Both the position numbers and the translations under genes were made by a program. The notes under the pieces are model-generated. The model had not been told where the DNA came from. It searched no databases and saw only the letters and a program-made list of their open reading frames with translations. 64,000 nucleotides of DNA, taken from the NCBI RefSeq assembly GCF_023015985.1, contig NZ_JALKAO010000001.1, positions 496,001 to 560,000 on the forward strand, given 5' to 3'. Every line of letters starts with the position of its first letter. The stretch's first letter is position 1. The DNA comes from Marivita sp. S6314 (GTDB taxonomy: Bacteria > Pseudomonadota > Alphaproteobacteria > Rhodobacterales > Rhodobacteraceae). Shown here piece after piece: positions 16,033 to 24,574 of the stretch.

Positions 16033-16168
16033 GCAGGGCTTCCACTGTCTAATTTGTGTGACACCTAACAAGACCACGATCGGTCAGGCAAGGTTTAACG
16101 CAAATTAGCCCCCGTTGGACAATGGCAAGACCTGATCACGGATAAGTGGCGGATTTTATTCACCTTGC

Positions 16169-16193
16169 GCTGCCCGACGCAACGTCAGGCAGC
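16169..16193 (-). terminator. Hairpin downstream of the photolyase gene
   Basis: GCTGCC-N-GACG pairs with CGTC-N-GGCAGC around a 3-nt loop, 14 bp past the photolyase stop. There is no T-run, so termination strength is uncertain. Confidence 0.4.
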
Positions 16194-16206
16194 CCTGCAA
16201 AGCCCA

Positions 16207-17622
16207 TCAAAAATCCCGGTTCTGATAGGCGTCCAAGGCCCGCTTGCGCCCCTCTTCGGGCGATACAATCGGGTCCGGGTACGCGTCATCCGCCGACATC
16301 GACCAGCTGCGCGGGATGGCGTCAAAATAATACACCGCGTCCTTGTGCGGTGTGCTGTATTCTTCGGCGATCCAGCGGCGGACATAGTCCCGGTCCTTGT
16401 CGAACTTGTCGAGCTGCGTGACCGGGTTGAACACCCGGAAATAGGGCGTCGCATCCGGCCCCGATCCCGCCGACCATTGCCAGCCCATCGCATTTGATGC
16501 GGGGTCCCAATCGATCAGACAGTCGTCAAACCAGCTTTGCCCGATTTTCCAGTGACACATCAGATGCTTGCACAGGTAGCTGGCCACGATCATCCGCCCC
16601 CGGTTGTGCATCCGCCCTGTGACATACATCTCGCGCATCGCAGCATCGACAAAGCGGATGCCGGTGCGCCCCTGCTTCCACGCCTTCACCTCGGCTTTGC
16701 GTTCGTCTTCGTTCCACGGAAACGCCGCCCATTCCTCGCGCCAATTGTCGTCCAGAATGCGCGGCGTGTGCCACATCAGGTGATAGGCAAATTCGCGCCA
16801 GACCAGCTCTTTCAGGAATGTCTCGGCCCCGGCCTTGCCCTCTTCTTTCGCGCGCTGGCCCGCGTGCCAGCACTGCGCCGGACTGATTTCCCCAAGTGCG
16901 AGGTTCTCGGACAGGCCAGACGTGCCATCCACCGCAGGCAGGTCGCGCGTTGTGTCATAATCGGCAATCTTGGAGGCAACAAACGCACCAAGTCGCGATT
17001 GCGCGGCCGCCTCCCCCAACCGCACGAAGGGACGCACGATCTCGGCCCCACGATTCATCGCGGCGCCCATCTCCCACGCATCCAGCGCTTCACTGTCCGG
17101 CCAGGTGTCGGGCGCAGGCAGGCGCGACGGCGCCGATAGCGGCGCCTCTACACCCCGGTCCCGCACCGATTTCCAGAACGGCGTATAGACCTTGTAAAAC
17201 CCGCCGGTCTTGGTCTCGGTCGTCCAGGGTTCAAACATCAGATGCCCGGTAAAGCTTTCGGCGACGACATCCGCGTCCTTCAACGCCGCCTTCACATCCG
17301 TGTCGCGGGCAACCGAAGCCGGGTCATAGGCGCGTTGCCAGTACACCGCCGTCGCGCCGGTTTCTTTCACCAGCGCCGGGATCACATCACGCGCATCGCC
17401 GGACCGCAGGATCAGCCGACTGCCCTTGTCTTCCAGCGCCTTGGCATAGTGCTCCAACCCCAGACCAAACCGCCATTTCGGCGCGGCCCCCAGATCATCC
17501 ACCGTGTCATCGCGCACGAAGACCGGAATCACGGGCCCGCCGCGTTTGACCGCCGCATCCAATGCCGCGTGATCGCTCAGCCGCAGATCGCGGCGTATCC
17601 AGACCAGAGTTGTCTCTGTCAT
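16207..17622 (-). CDS. phr: Deoxyribodipyrimidine photolyase
   Basis: ATG 17622 begins MTETTLVWIRRDLRLSDHAAL, the standard photolyase N-terminus, giving 471 residues. The alpha/beta antenna domain covers about 1-130. The helical FAD domain has the signatures TFLKELVWREFAYHLM, TGIRFVDAAMREMYVTGRMHNRGRM-like (interrupted here for length) and DPASNAMGWQWSAGSG. It is a class I CPD photolyase that repairs UV-induced pyrimidine dimers using light. The gene stands alone between terminator-like elements. A (6-4) photolyase or cryptochrome role is less likely, given the canonical motif NRGRM. Confidence 0.93.
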   Translation of the reverse strand: MTETTLVWIRRDLRLSDHAALDAAVKRGGPVIPVFVRDDTVDDLGAAPKWRFGLGLEHYAKALEDKGSRLILRSGDARDVIPALVKETGATAVYWQRAYDPASVARDTDVKAALKDADVVAESFTGHLMFEPWTTETKTGGFYKVYTPFWKSVRDRGVEAPLSAPSRLPAPDTWPDSEALDAWEMGAAMNRGAEIVRPFVRLGEAAAQSRLGAFVASKIADYDTTRDLPAVDGTSGLSENLALGEISPAQCWHAGQRAKEEGKAGAETFLKELVWREFAYHLMWHTPRILDDNWREEWAAFPWNEDERKAEVKAWKQGRTGIRFVDAAMREMYVTGRMHNRGRMIVASYLCKHLMCHWKIGQSWFDDCLIDWDPASNAMGWQWSAGSGPDATPYFRVFNPVTQLDKFDKDRDYVRRWIAEEYSTPHKDAVYYFDAIPRSWSMSADDAYPDPIVSPEEGRKRALDAYQNRDF

Positions 17623-17700
17623 CGTTCTGTCCCCATCGTCTTTGCACGCCACCTAAGCGCGGCCCTCGAAAGGTCAAACGCGCGCCTGTCTTCTCTGGTT

Positions 17701-17746
17701 CAAAAATACCTCGGGGGAGCGCCAAAGGCGCGGGGGCAGAGCCCCC
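17701..17746 (-). terminator. Double-hairpin terminator after the class V aminotransferase
   Basis: Reading the minus strand, GGGGGC-TCT-GCCCCC and then GCGCC-TTT-GGCGC are followed by CCGAGGTATTTTTG. The first stem adjoins the stop codon. The 3' part CCGAGGTATTTTTG recurs in the terminator after dmdA (22124-22162). Confidence 0.8.
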
Positions 17747-18945
17747 TACAGCACCGCGTCCAAAGCCTCGATCAGCTTGGTCACTTCGTCCTCCGACGTG
17801 TAATGCACAAAGCTGAGCCGCAACACACCCTTGTCCATATCCACCCCCATCGCCTCCAGGGCGCGCACGGCATAGAAATCCCCACCGCCGCACATAATGC
17901 CATGGCCCGCTAGCTCCGCCGCCACCTCTTCGCCCGACCGGTTCAGCGCCAAGGCCACCGTCGGCGCGCGCACCGCTGCATCGGAGGGACCAATCAACCG
18001 CACCGAATTGCGGTCCTTGACCGCGTCCAGCAGCGGCTGCAACACCCGCACCTCGTGATCGCGCATCAGGTCATGCGCGCCGGACGCCCCGACCCCGTGA
18101 TGCGCGCCCAGCGCCTCCATGTAATCCGCCATCCCGGCACAGGCCGCGACCTGCGCATGATCCGGCCCTGCGGGCGTGAACCGTTTATACAGGCTGTCTG
18201 CGTTGAAATAATGCCCCTGGTTCGGCAACAACATCCCAAGCGCGCGCCGGATCGCCATGATCCCCTGATGCGGGCCATAGGTTTTGTAGCTTGAAAACAG
18301 GTAGATATCCGGCCCCAACTGGCCGACATCGACAAACCCGTGTGGCGCATAGCTGACCCCGTCGACACAGACAAACGCCCCCGCCGCATGGCACAGTGCG
18401 GTGATCTCAAGCACCGGATTGATCTCGCCCACCACGTTTGAACAATGCGGGAAACACACCAGCCGCACCTTCTCGTCCAACAGGTCTTCCAGATCATCGG
18501 TGTCCAGATGCCCGGTCTCCGGGTCCACCTTCCATTCGCGCACTTCGAATCCCTCATCGGCCAATCGCCGCCACGGGCCGGTATTGGCCTCGTGGTCCTG
18601 ATTGGTCACGATGATCGCATCGCCGGGCGACATGAACTGCCGGAACGTCTGCGCCAGCACATAAGTGTTCTGCGTCGTGGACGGGCCAAAACTCACCTCG
18701 TCCGTCTCGACCCCCAAAAGCGCGGCAAGCCGTGCGCGCGCCTCGTCCATCTCTTCACCACCCAAACGCGACGCTGTGTAGTGGGAATAGGGCTGCACCT
18801 TGCGTTCGCGGTAAAACCGCGTCAGCCGGTCGATCACCGGCGCACAGGTATAGGACCCACCGGCGTTTTCGAAAAACGCCTGTCCCTGCAAAGACGGCTC
18901 AGAGAATGCCGGGAATTGCGACCGGACAAAATCGATATCAAGCAT
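17746..18945 (-). CDS. Class V aminotransferase (cysteine-desulfurase-like)
   Basis: ATG 18945 gives a 399-residue PLP enzyme starting MLDIDFVRSQFPAF. Family features are FFENAGGSYT near residue 30, the QDHEANTGPW segment, and VDGVSYAPHGFVDVGQLG around the PLP-binding aspartate. The PLP lysine lies in FSSYKTYGPHQGIM (about 222). The group covers selenocysteine lyase/desulfurase-like enzymes and kynureninase-type relatives; I see no clear catalytic cysteine loop, so I do not call it a desulfurase. The C-terminus (GGDFYAVRALEAMG) is typical. The frame is open to 18999, but that would add 18 atypical residues. Confidence 0.85.
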   Translation of the reverse strand: MLDIDFVRSQFPAFSEPSLQGQAFFENAGGSYTCAPVIDRLTRFYRERKVQPYSHYTASRLGGEEMDEARARLAALLGVETDEVSFGPSTTQNTYVLAQTFRQFMSPGDAIIVTNQDHEANTGPWRRLADEGFEVREWKVDPETGHLDTDDLEDLLDEKVRLVCFPHCSNVVGEINPVLEITALCHAAGAFVCVDGVSYAPHGFVDVGQLGPDIYLFSSYKTYGPHQGIMAIRRALGMLLPNQGHYFNADSLYKRFTPAGPDHAQVAACAGMADYMEALGAHHGVGASGAHDLMRDHEVRVLQPLLDAVKDRNSVRLIGPSDAAVRAPTVALALNRSGEEVAAELAGHGIMCGGGDFYAVRALEAMGVDMDKGVLRLSFVHYTSEDEVTKLIEALDAVL

Positions 18946-19021
18946 GACACACCCACGTATTGTTTCGCGCAGATGACCTTGCTTGCGCCACAGGGTCAAG
19001 CAGATGACCCGTCAAAGCCAA

Positions 19022-19049
19022 CGCCCCGACCAATCGCTTGGCCGGGGCG
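19022..19049 (-). terminator. Hairpin downstream of the BCCT transporter
   Basis: CGCCCCGACCAA pairs with TTGGCCGGGGCG (11 of 12 positions) around a 4-nt loop, 23 bases past the stop. It lacks a strong T-run on the minus strand. Confidence 0.6.
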
Positions 19050-19072
19050 CTGTTCGCGTGATGCGGTGCGGG

Positions 19073-20929
19073 TTACTCTGCCGGGCTGTTGGCCGCGTCG
19101 ACCTCGGCCGAGGTCGAGGCCACGCCCTGTTTCTGACGGTGGCTGTCACGCCAGATCGCCTTGAGCACCGAAATCCCCATCAGCACCATCACCGCCGAGA
19201 ACGGCAGCGCGCCAATGACCATCGCGGTCTGGATCGCACTCAGGCCACCGGCCATGATCAGACCACCGACAACCAATGCCAGCGCCGCCCCCCAGAACAG
19301 GATATGCGGGCGTGCTTTCGGGCCTTCGTCGCCCGCCGCGTTGATCGTGTTGATGATCAGCACCGCCGAGTCAGCAGACGTCACCAGATAGGTCAGCAAC
19401 AGGATCACAACAATCACCGACATAATCCAGGCCAGGTTTTCCGACAGCATGAACGCCAGCATGGCGAACAACTGATCCGACTGACCGGCCCCGACGATGG
19501 CCCCATCGGCGCCGCCGTTGAGTTCCAGATCAATCGCGGTGCCACCCACGATGGCGAACCAGACAAAGCACATCACCGCTGGAATGATGATCGCGCCCAG
19601 AACGTATTCCCGAACCGTCCGGCCCTTGGAAATCCGCGCAAGGAACACGCCGACAAACGGCGCAAACGCGATCCACCATGCCCAGTAGAAGATCGACCAC
19701 GCGCCCTGCCAACCGGACAAACGGCTGTCAGTGGCCGCCGCATAGGCCGCCGCGATATCCGCTTCGGGCAACGCAGCCGCTGCGGCTGGCAACCCTTCGG
19801 CAAAGGACTGCAACGATCCCCACGGGCTTGTCGCAGACCCGTAAATCGCCGCGATATCCTCGGCAGGCAACGCCTGAACCGCCGGCGGAACCGACGCAGT
19901 GAAGGCCTCCATCGGGGTCGGTGACCAGACCGTCAAGATGTTTCCGGGAATGGACAGGATGTAATCCCAGATCCCCACAAACAGCGCCTGAAGGCCAAAC
20001 ATCGTCGACCCGAAGATCAGGAAGAAGGCCAGGATGAAAAAGCTCAGGCCCATATTGATATTGGACAGCCACTTGATGCCCTTGCCCACACCGGACAGGG
20101 CCGACAACGTGGACGCGCCCATGATCACAAGAAGCGCGGTCACAATCGCCATGGTCGACATGGTCTGCCCGCCATCTTCGGTCGCGGTATAAAGCCAGTC
20201 ACCAAACCCGATCCGTGACAGGCCGGAAACAAACTGCTCCACACCGAATCCCAACGTCTGAGACACCCCAAGCACGGTGGCCACCACGGCGACAACGTCA
20301 ACAATATGCCCCGTTGTGCCCGACAGCGATTTGCCAAAGATCGGCACCAGCGCCGACCGGATCGTCAAAGGCAGATCACGCCGATACGAGAAATAGGCCA
20401 GTGACAGCCCCACGATGGCATAGGCCGCCCATGCCGCCAGACCCCAATGCGTAAAGGACCAGACATAGGCCTGCCGCACATTCTCTGCGCTGCTGCCTTC
20501 GGTGATGCCCTGGATGGTGCTTGGGTTGCTGCCCCAGTGATAGAGCGGCTCTGCCGTGGCAAAGGTCAACATCCCGATCCCGATCCCGGCCCCGAACATC
20601 ATGGAAAACCACGAAAAGTTCGAAAACTCCGGTGTGTCGTCATGGTGCCCCAGCTTCAGGCGTCCCGACGCCGGAAGGATCGCAAGGATCAGGCACACGG
20701 CGACAAAGAACGCCATGACGTAGACGTACCAGAAATTGAACGTCGCAAGGATCGCGCTGTTGATCCCCGCCAAGACCGCGCCGGATTGTTCAGGGAACGC
20801 AACCGCCCAGAGGATCAGCGCCCCCACGAGCAATTTGCCCGTGACGGTAACAAGCTTCGCAAAGCCCTTGTAAAACCCTTCATCTGCCGTCTTGATCGGC
20901 AGATCCATCAGGGGTGGTTTCAGTGCCAT
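19073..20929 (-). CDS. BCCT-family betaine/DMSP transporter
   Basis: A 618-residue membrane protein of the betaine/carnitine/choline transporter family. The glycine-rich helix FGAGIGIGMLTFATAEPLYHW (about 114-134, split here) and the family signature WAWWIAFAPFVGVFLARISK are present, with about 12 helices. The loop between helices 7 and 8 is long and alanine-rich (residues about 335-395). Known BCCT carriers import trimethylammonium or dimethylsulfonium zwitterions with Na+ or H+. The gene follows acuI and dmdA on the same strand, so DMSP is the favoured substrate by context; glycine betaine or choline is the alternative. Terminator hairpins on each side suggest its own promoter. Confidence 0.9.
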   Translation of the reverse strand: MALKPPLMDLPIKTADEGFYKGFAKLVTVTGKLLVGALILWAVAFPEQSGAVLAGINSAILATFNFWYVYVMAFFVAVCLILAILPASGRLKLGHHDDTPEFSNFSWFSMMFGAGIGIGMLTFATAEPLYHWGSNPSTIQGITEGSSAENVRQAYVWSFTHWGLAAWAAYAIVGLSLAYFSYRRDLPLTIRSALVPIFGKSLSGTTGHIVDVVAVVATVLGVSQTLGFGVEQFVSGLSRIGFGDWLYTATEDGGQTMSTMAIVTALLVIMGASTLSALSGVGKGIKWLSNINMGLSFFILAFFLIFGSTMFGLQALFVGIWDYILSIPGNILTVWSPTPMEAFTASVPPAVQALPAEDIAAIYGSATSPWGSLQSFAEGLPAAAAALPEADIAAAYAAATDSRLSGWQGAWSIFYWAWWIAFAPFVGVFLARISKGRTVREYVLGAIIIPAVMCFVWFAIVGGTAIDLELNGGADGAIVGAGQSDQLFAMLAFMLSENLAWIMSVIVVILLLTYLVTSADSAVLIINTINAAGDEGPKARPHILFWGAALALVVGGLIMAGGLSAIQTAMVIGALPFSAVMVLMGISVLKAIWRDSHRQKQGVASTSAEVDAANSPAE

Positions 20930-21017
20930 GATGAGTGTCCCTCCCAGTTTTCATCATTGTGAAGGGAAGCCTAGCACGAAAATCCACCATCGGTCACGTC
21001 ATTGTCACGAAAACCTG

Positions 21018-21044
21018 AATATTTTTAAATATTTTCAAATATTT
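21018..21044. repeat. Three AATATTT copies phased at exactly 10 bp
   Basis: AATATTT starts at 21018, 21028 and 21038 in an otherwise GC-rich genome, about 90 bp upstream of the BCCT start codon. Helically phased A/T blocks bend DNA or act as an UP element or a repeated protein site. The exact 10-bp period is seen directly; the function is inferred. Confidence 0.6.
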
Positions 21045-21061
21045 AGCTCAAGACACACAAA

Positions 21062-21085
21062 CCGGGGCGATCAAGGCCGCCCCGG
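21062..21085 (-). terminator. Terminator after acuI
   Basis: On the minus strand CCGGGGCG-N8-CGCCCCGG forms a perfect 8-bp stem, followed by TTTGTGTGTCTTG, 27 bases past the acuI stop. Confidence 0.8.
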
Positions 21086-21112
21086 CTGGTCGTCTCTGTC
21101 TGGCGCGCGCAA

Positions 21113-22102
21113 TCAGCCCGCGGCAACATCCACAACAACACGTCCCTTGACCTGACCCTTGAGGATATCCGACCCAAGTGTCGGCAAATCCGACAAACTG
21201 GCGGGCTGGATCATCGCATCCAGCTTGTCCATCGGCAGATCCCTGGCGATCCGGTCCCAGGCCCGCACCCGGTTGTCATAGGGCTGCATCACGCTGTCGA
21301 TCCCCAACAGGTTCACACCGCGCAGCAGAAACGGAATGACGGTGGCCGGCAGGTTCGCGCCACCGGCCAGACCGACGGCGGCAACCGACGCGCCGTACTG
21401 CATCTGCCCCAGAAGCCGGGCCAGCATCGCGCCCCCGACCGCATCCACGCAACCGCCCCAGGTCTCCCCTTCCAGCGGCCGCTTGGTCGCCTCGTTGATC
21501 TCGTCCCGTGCAACGATCTGTGTCGCACCTAACGATGTGAGGTAGTCCGCCTGCTCCGGACGCCCGGTCACAGCAGCCACCTCGTGCCCAAGATTGGCAA
21601 GGATCGCCGTCGCAACCGACCCGACCCCCCCGGCGGCCCCGGTCACCAGAACCGGACCGCTCTTGATGCCGTGGTCTTCCAGCGCCATCACCGCCAGCAT
21701 CGCGGTAAAGCCCGCCGTGCCCACCGCCATCGCATGCCGTGTATCCAGCCCGGCAGGCAGCGGCACCAGCCAATCGGCCTTGACCCGCGCCTTCTGCGCG
21801 TAGCCGCCCCAATGCGCCTCGCCGACACGCCAGCCGGTCAGAACAACCTTGTCGCCCGGCTTGTAGCGATCATCCTCCGACGCCTCGACGGTTCCGGCAA
21901 AGTCGATCCCCGGCACGTGCGGATAATTGCGCACAAGCCCGCCCCCCGGCCCGATGCACAAACCGTCCTTGTAGTTGACCGTCGAATATTCGACCGCCAC
22001 CGTCACCTCGCCTGCGGGCAGATCCTTCAAACCGATCTCTTCCACAGCGGCAGAGGTCTTGCCACTCTCCTCGTCCTTCCGAACGACCAACGCATTGAAC
22101 AT
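21113..22102 (-). CDS. acuI: AcuI-type acryloyl-CoA reductase (YhdH-like MDR family)
   Basis: ATG 22102 follows AAGGAGAACAGGG and begins MFNALVVRKDEESGK, giving 329 residues. It is a zinc-free medium-chain reductase: the quinone-oxidoreductase N-terminal fold with VNYKDGLCI, and a Rossmann fold with VTGAAGGVGSVATAILA (about 150-166). The AVGTAGFTAMLAVMALE segment is typical of AcuI/YhdH. AcuI reduces acryloyl-CoA to propionyl-CoA with NADPH and detoxifies acrylate from DMSP breakdown. Its place directly after dmdA is the classic roseobacter arrangement and supports the call. Usually acuR, a TetR-type repressor, is adjacent; none is present in this window. Confidence 0.9.
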   Translation of the reverse strand: MFNALVVRKDEESGKTSAAVEEIGLKDLPAGEVTVAVEYSTVNYKDGLCIGPGGGLVRNYPHVPGIDFAGTVEASEDDRYKPGDKVVLTGWRVGEAHWGGYAQKARVKADWLVPLPAGLDTRHAMAVGTAGFTAMLAVMALEDHGIKSGPVLVTGAAGGVGSVATAILANLGHEVAAVTGRPEQADYLTSLGATQIVARDEINEATKRPLEGETWGGCVDAVGGAMLARLLGQMQYGASVAAVGLAGGANLPATVIPFLLRGVNLLGIDSVMQPYDNRVRAWDRIARDLPMDKLDAMIQPASLSDLPTLGSDILKGQVKGRVVVDVAAG

Positions 22103-22123
22103 CCCTGTTCTCCTTCCTCTTGC

Positions 22124-22162
22124 CAAAAATACCTCGGAGAGCGCGAGAGGCTGGCCTCTCGC
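22124..22162 (-). terminator. Terminator between dmdA and acuI
   Basis: On the minus strand GCGAGAGGC and GCCTCTCGC form a 9-bp stem, then GCTCTCCGAGGTATTTTTG. The tail matches the terminator at 17701. Its position before the acuI ribosome site suggests acuI has its own promoter or is reached by read-through. Confidence 0.75.
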
Positions 22163-22171
22163 TCCCGCCGT

Positions 22172-23275
22172 CTACAACCAGAACGTCTCCCAGACCGATG
22201 CGGGTCGCACCTCATTGGGCAACACCACGTCCAGATCCGTGCCTTCATCCCAATGCGTCATCCGCACCATGCCAATGGCCACGTTGGTGCCAAAATCCGG
22301 CGAATAGGCGGCACTTGTCACCCGGCCCACCTGAACATCTCCGGCCATGATCGGCCAGACACGATCGCATCCCGGCACAGGATCGCCGTAAATCTCGATC
22401 GCGCGCACCTGGCGCACAGGTCCTTCCTGCGCCACGCGCAACAGCGCGTCCCGGCCGACACAGCCAATCGCCGTCTGCGTGTTGCAGAACTTGCCCAGCC
22501 CACATTCATGCGGCGTGTTGTTGTCCGTCATGTCGTTGCCATAACTCAGCAACCCGCCCTCGATCCGTTCGATCAGGTTGGGGCAGCCCGCATGCACATC
22601 CAGATCCTTGCCCGCCTCCATCAGCGCATTCCAAAGCGGCATGCCAAGGTCGCTGCCCTCGACATAGATCTCGAACCCGCCCTGCCGCGAATAGCCCGAC
22701 CGGGCCACCGCCAGATGACGCCCCTGGAACTCCAGCATCCGGAAGCGGAAGAACCGGATATCGCGCACCTCGTCGCCGAACACGCGGGCCATCAGATCAT
22801 CGGCTTTTGGCCCCTGCACCGCCAGCGGCGACACATCGGGTTCACACACCAGCACATCAAGCCGGAACCCGTAGACCAGCCCCTTGACCCAATACAGCAA
22901 ATCGCTGTCCGCAATCGAAATCCACCACCGATCCTCGGCCAGTTTGACCGCCACCGGATCGTTCAGCATCCCGCCCGTCTCATCCACGATGGGCACATAG
23001 TAACACTGTCCCGGCAACATCGACCGCAGATCGCGCGGCGTCAGCATCTGCATCAGACGCCCCGCATCCGGACCGCGCAGTTCCACCTGGCGTTCCGCCG
23101 CGACATCCCAAAGCTGCACCGCACTTTTCAGATGCCGGTAATCCTCTTCCACTGACCGGAACACCGTCGGCAACAACATGCGGTTATAGACCGTATAGGC
23201 CTTTACACCGGCCGCCTCCACGCCTTCGGAAAACGGGGTCCGCCGCAACCGGCGGGACCGAGAAATCAAAGCCAT
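22172..23275 (-). CDS. dmdA: DMSP demethylase DmdA
   Basis: ATG 23275, after GGGGAG, begins MALISRSRRLRRTPFSEGVE and gives 367 residues. The protein is a GcvT-fold, tetrahydrofolate-dependent methyltransferase. Its sequence follows the DmdA pattern closely from memory of the Ruegeria protein: RRTPFSxGVEAAGVKxYTVYN, VSPLAVQGPKADDLMARVFG, QGGFEIYVEGSDLGMPLWNAL and LLSYGNDMT. DmdA transfers a methyl group from DMSP to folate, giving methylmercaptopropionate. The adjacent acuI and BCCT genes support the role. Related GcvT-fold proteins (sarcosine or dimethylglycine enzymes) are the alternative, but motif identity and context favour DmdA. Confidence 0.9.
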   Translation of the reverse strand: MALISRSRRLRRTPFSEGVEAAGVKAYTVYNRMLLPTVFRSVEEDYRHLKSAVQLWDVAAERQVELRGPDAGRLMQMLTPRDLRSMLPGQCYYVPIVDETGGMLNDPVAVKLAEDRWWISIADSDLLYWVKGLVYGFRLDVLVCEPDVSPLAVQGPKADDLMARVFGDEVRDIRFFRFRMLEFQGRHLAVARSGYSRQGGFEIYVEGSDLGMPLWNALMEAGKDLDVHAGCPNLIERIEGGLLSYGNDMTDNNTPHECGLGKFCNTQTAIGCVGRDALLRVAQEGPVRQVRAIEIYGDPVPGCDRVWPIMAGDVQVGRVTSAAYSPDFGTNVAIGMVRMTHWDEGTDLDVVLPNEVRPASVWETFWL

Positions 23276-23357
23276 GCGCACTCCCCATGCACAAATGTCG
23301 GGATGGCGGGCGGGGCGTCGCGCCTGCGCGCGCGCCGCTCGACTTCCCGAACGGTGG

Positions 23358-23867
23358 TTACAACCAGGGCCCGTCTTCGGGCATAAACAAAAGATCGGTC
23401 ACAGGCGCCGTGGCCCCGGCGGCTGTCAGCATTGCGTGGATTTGCCCGCGGTGGTGGGTCTGGTGATTGAACAGATGCATCACACACAGATCAATCGGGT
23501 GTTCGAAGTCCTGATCCATCATCACCGAGCGCCACGTCACACGGCCCTTCAGATCCACCGTTTTGAGGTTTTCGGCCCAGCGCAAAATCCGGGCATCGGT
23601 CTTGTAGCGCTCCCCGGCCCAGACCGCAGGCGTCGCCGTCAGGGTCAGGTGGTCCCCCTCGGGCGCAGGGCCAATCCCCAGCCGCCACATCCAGACGCGG
23701 TCGCCCCACAAAAGATGGTTCGCGGTCTTGAACAAGGATCCGAAAAACGCCTTGCGCTCCTTGCGCAGCGCCGCATCGCTGAGCGTCGCAAACGCCTCGC
23801 GCAGCTGGCGGTTCTGCCAGGCATTGTACCGCGCCAGTGTCACGCAATACTCCCGCGTCACATGCAT
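23358..23867 (-). CDS. DinB-family four-helix metal-binding protein
   Basis: ATG 23867 begins MHVTREYCVTLARYNAWQN and gives 169 residues; an earlier start at 23945 would overlap the upstream gene. The DinB/YfiT fold is shown by the first-helix YNAWQNRQL, the histidine in TANHLLWGDRVWMWRLG (about residue 48) and the pair in HLFNHQTHHRGQIHAML (about 125-140), which form a three-histidine metal site. Some members are bacillithiol or mycothiol-type transferases; most are uncharacterised. It starts one base after the DUF1326 stop (TAAAATG), so it is the third gene of the DUF2182-DUF1326-DinB operon. Confidence 0.88.
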   Translation of the reverse strand: MHVTREYCVTLARYNAWQNRQLREAFATLSDAALRKERKAFFGSLFKTANHLLWGDRVWMWRLGIGPAPEGDHLTLTATPAVWAGERYKTDARILRWAENLKTVDLKGRVTWRSVMMDQDFEHPIDLCVMHLFNHQTHHRGQIHAMLTAAGATAPVTDLLFMPEDGPWL

Positions 23868-23868
23868 T

Positions 23869-24573
23869 TTACTTCGGTCCCGACCAGTCGATCGGGCAAA
23901 TCTCGGCCGACTTGCCGCCGAAATCCCAGATGCGACCGTAATCACGTACTTTCGATTTCACGCCGCGCGCCGCGATGATGTCTGGCCCCATCCAATACTT
24001 GGAATTGGTGATCATCACCGGATGATCCGGATCACCGCCGTCGATCATCTCGATCTCGCCCTGGATCTTCCGCCCGATGTAAAGCCCGCGCTTCTTACCA
24101 TCGCGCACAATCTCGACCTTCTCACGCTCCGCTCCGACAATGTCACTCACCAGCATGGTGAACAGACCCGTGGTTCCACCGGCAGCCCCGCTAAAAATCT
24201 GCAGGATACCGTTATACGCCTTCCCGCTCGCGCGCTCATCCACATAGGCCGCGACTTTCCAGCCACCTTCGGCCATGCGGCCGGGGATTTCGACCATCAG
24301 ACCGACATTCAGCCCAGACAGGTCCTCACCCTCGTAATGACCCTCATCAATGGCAATCGCCATCCAGGCATAACAGTGCCCTTCCGTCGGAGGATGCGCG
24401 CCAAGGCTGACCACACAGGGACAGAACACAGTACACGAACAGTTCAGGAACAGCTCGCCTTTAATCGCCCACTCCGTCGGCGTCATCCGCCGCCGCTTGG
24501 GGTTGTCCATCCGCTGGTCGATCCGCTGGCTGACCGGCAACCGGTCCGCATCAGGGCGTTTTTTCACAGCCAT
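23869..24573 (-). CDS. DUF1326 cysteine-rich protein
   Basis: ATG 24573, after GGGAGG, gives 234 residues; a GTG at 24588 is possible but weaker. The N-terminal 30 residues are basic. A cysteine cluster follows: C45, C47, C51, C53 (NCSCTVFCPC) and C67 (GHC), a likely metal or redox site. The rest is beta-rich (WKVAAYVDERASG, LQIFSGAAGGTTGLF). DUF1326 proteins have no assigned reaction. The frame overlaps the end of DUF2182 in the same operon, and the two domains are regularly neighbours in genomes. A cysteine-rich soluble protein encoded beside a Met/Cys-rich membrane protein suggests metal handling (inference). Confidence 0.85.
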   Translation of the reverse strand: MAVKKRPDADRLPVSQRIDQRMDNPKRRRMTPTEWAIKGELFLNCSCTVFCPCVVSLGAHPPTEGHCYAWMAIAIDEGHYEGEDLSGLNVGLMVEIPGRMAEGGWKVAAYVDERASGKAYNGILQIFSGAAGGTTGLFTMLVSDIVGAEREKVEIVRDGKKRGLYIGRKIQGEIEMIDGGDPDHPVMITNSKYWMGPDIIAARGVKSKVRDYGRIWDFGGKSAEICPIDWSGPK

Positions 24574-24574
24574 C

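Noticed and set aside
21584-23155. 523-residue plus-strand frame opposite acuI and dmdA
   Set aside because: It mirrors the codon pattern of two well-identified genes and is His/Arg/Pro-rich with no motif.
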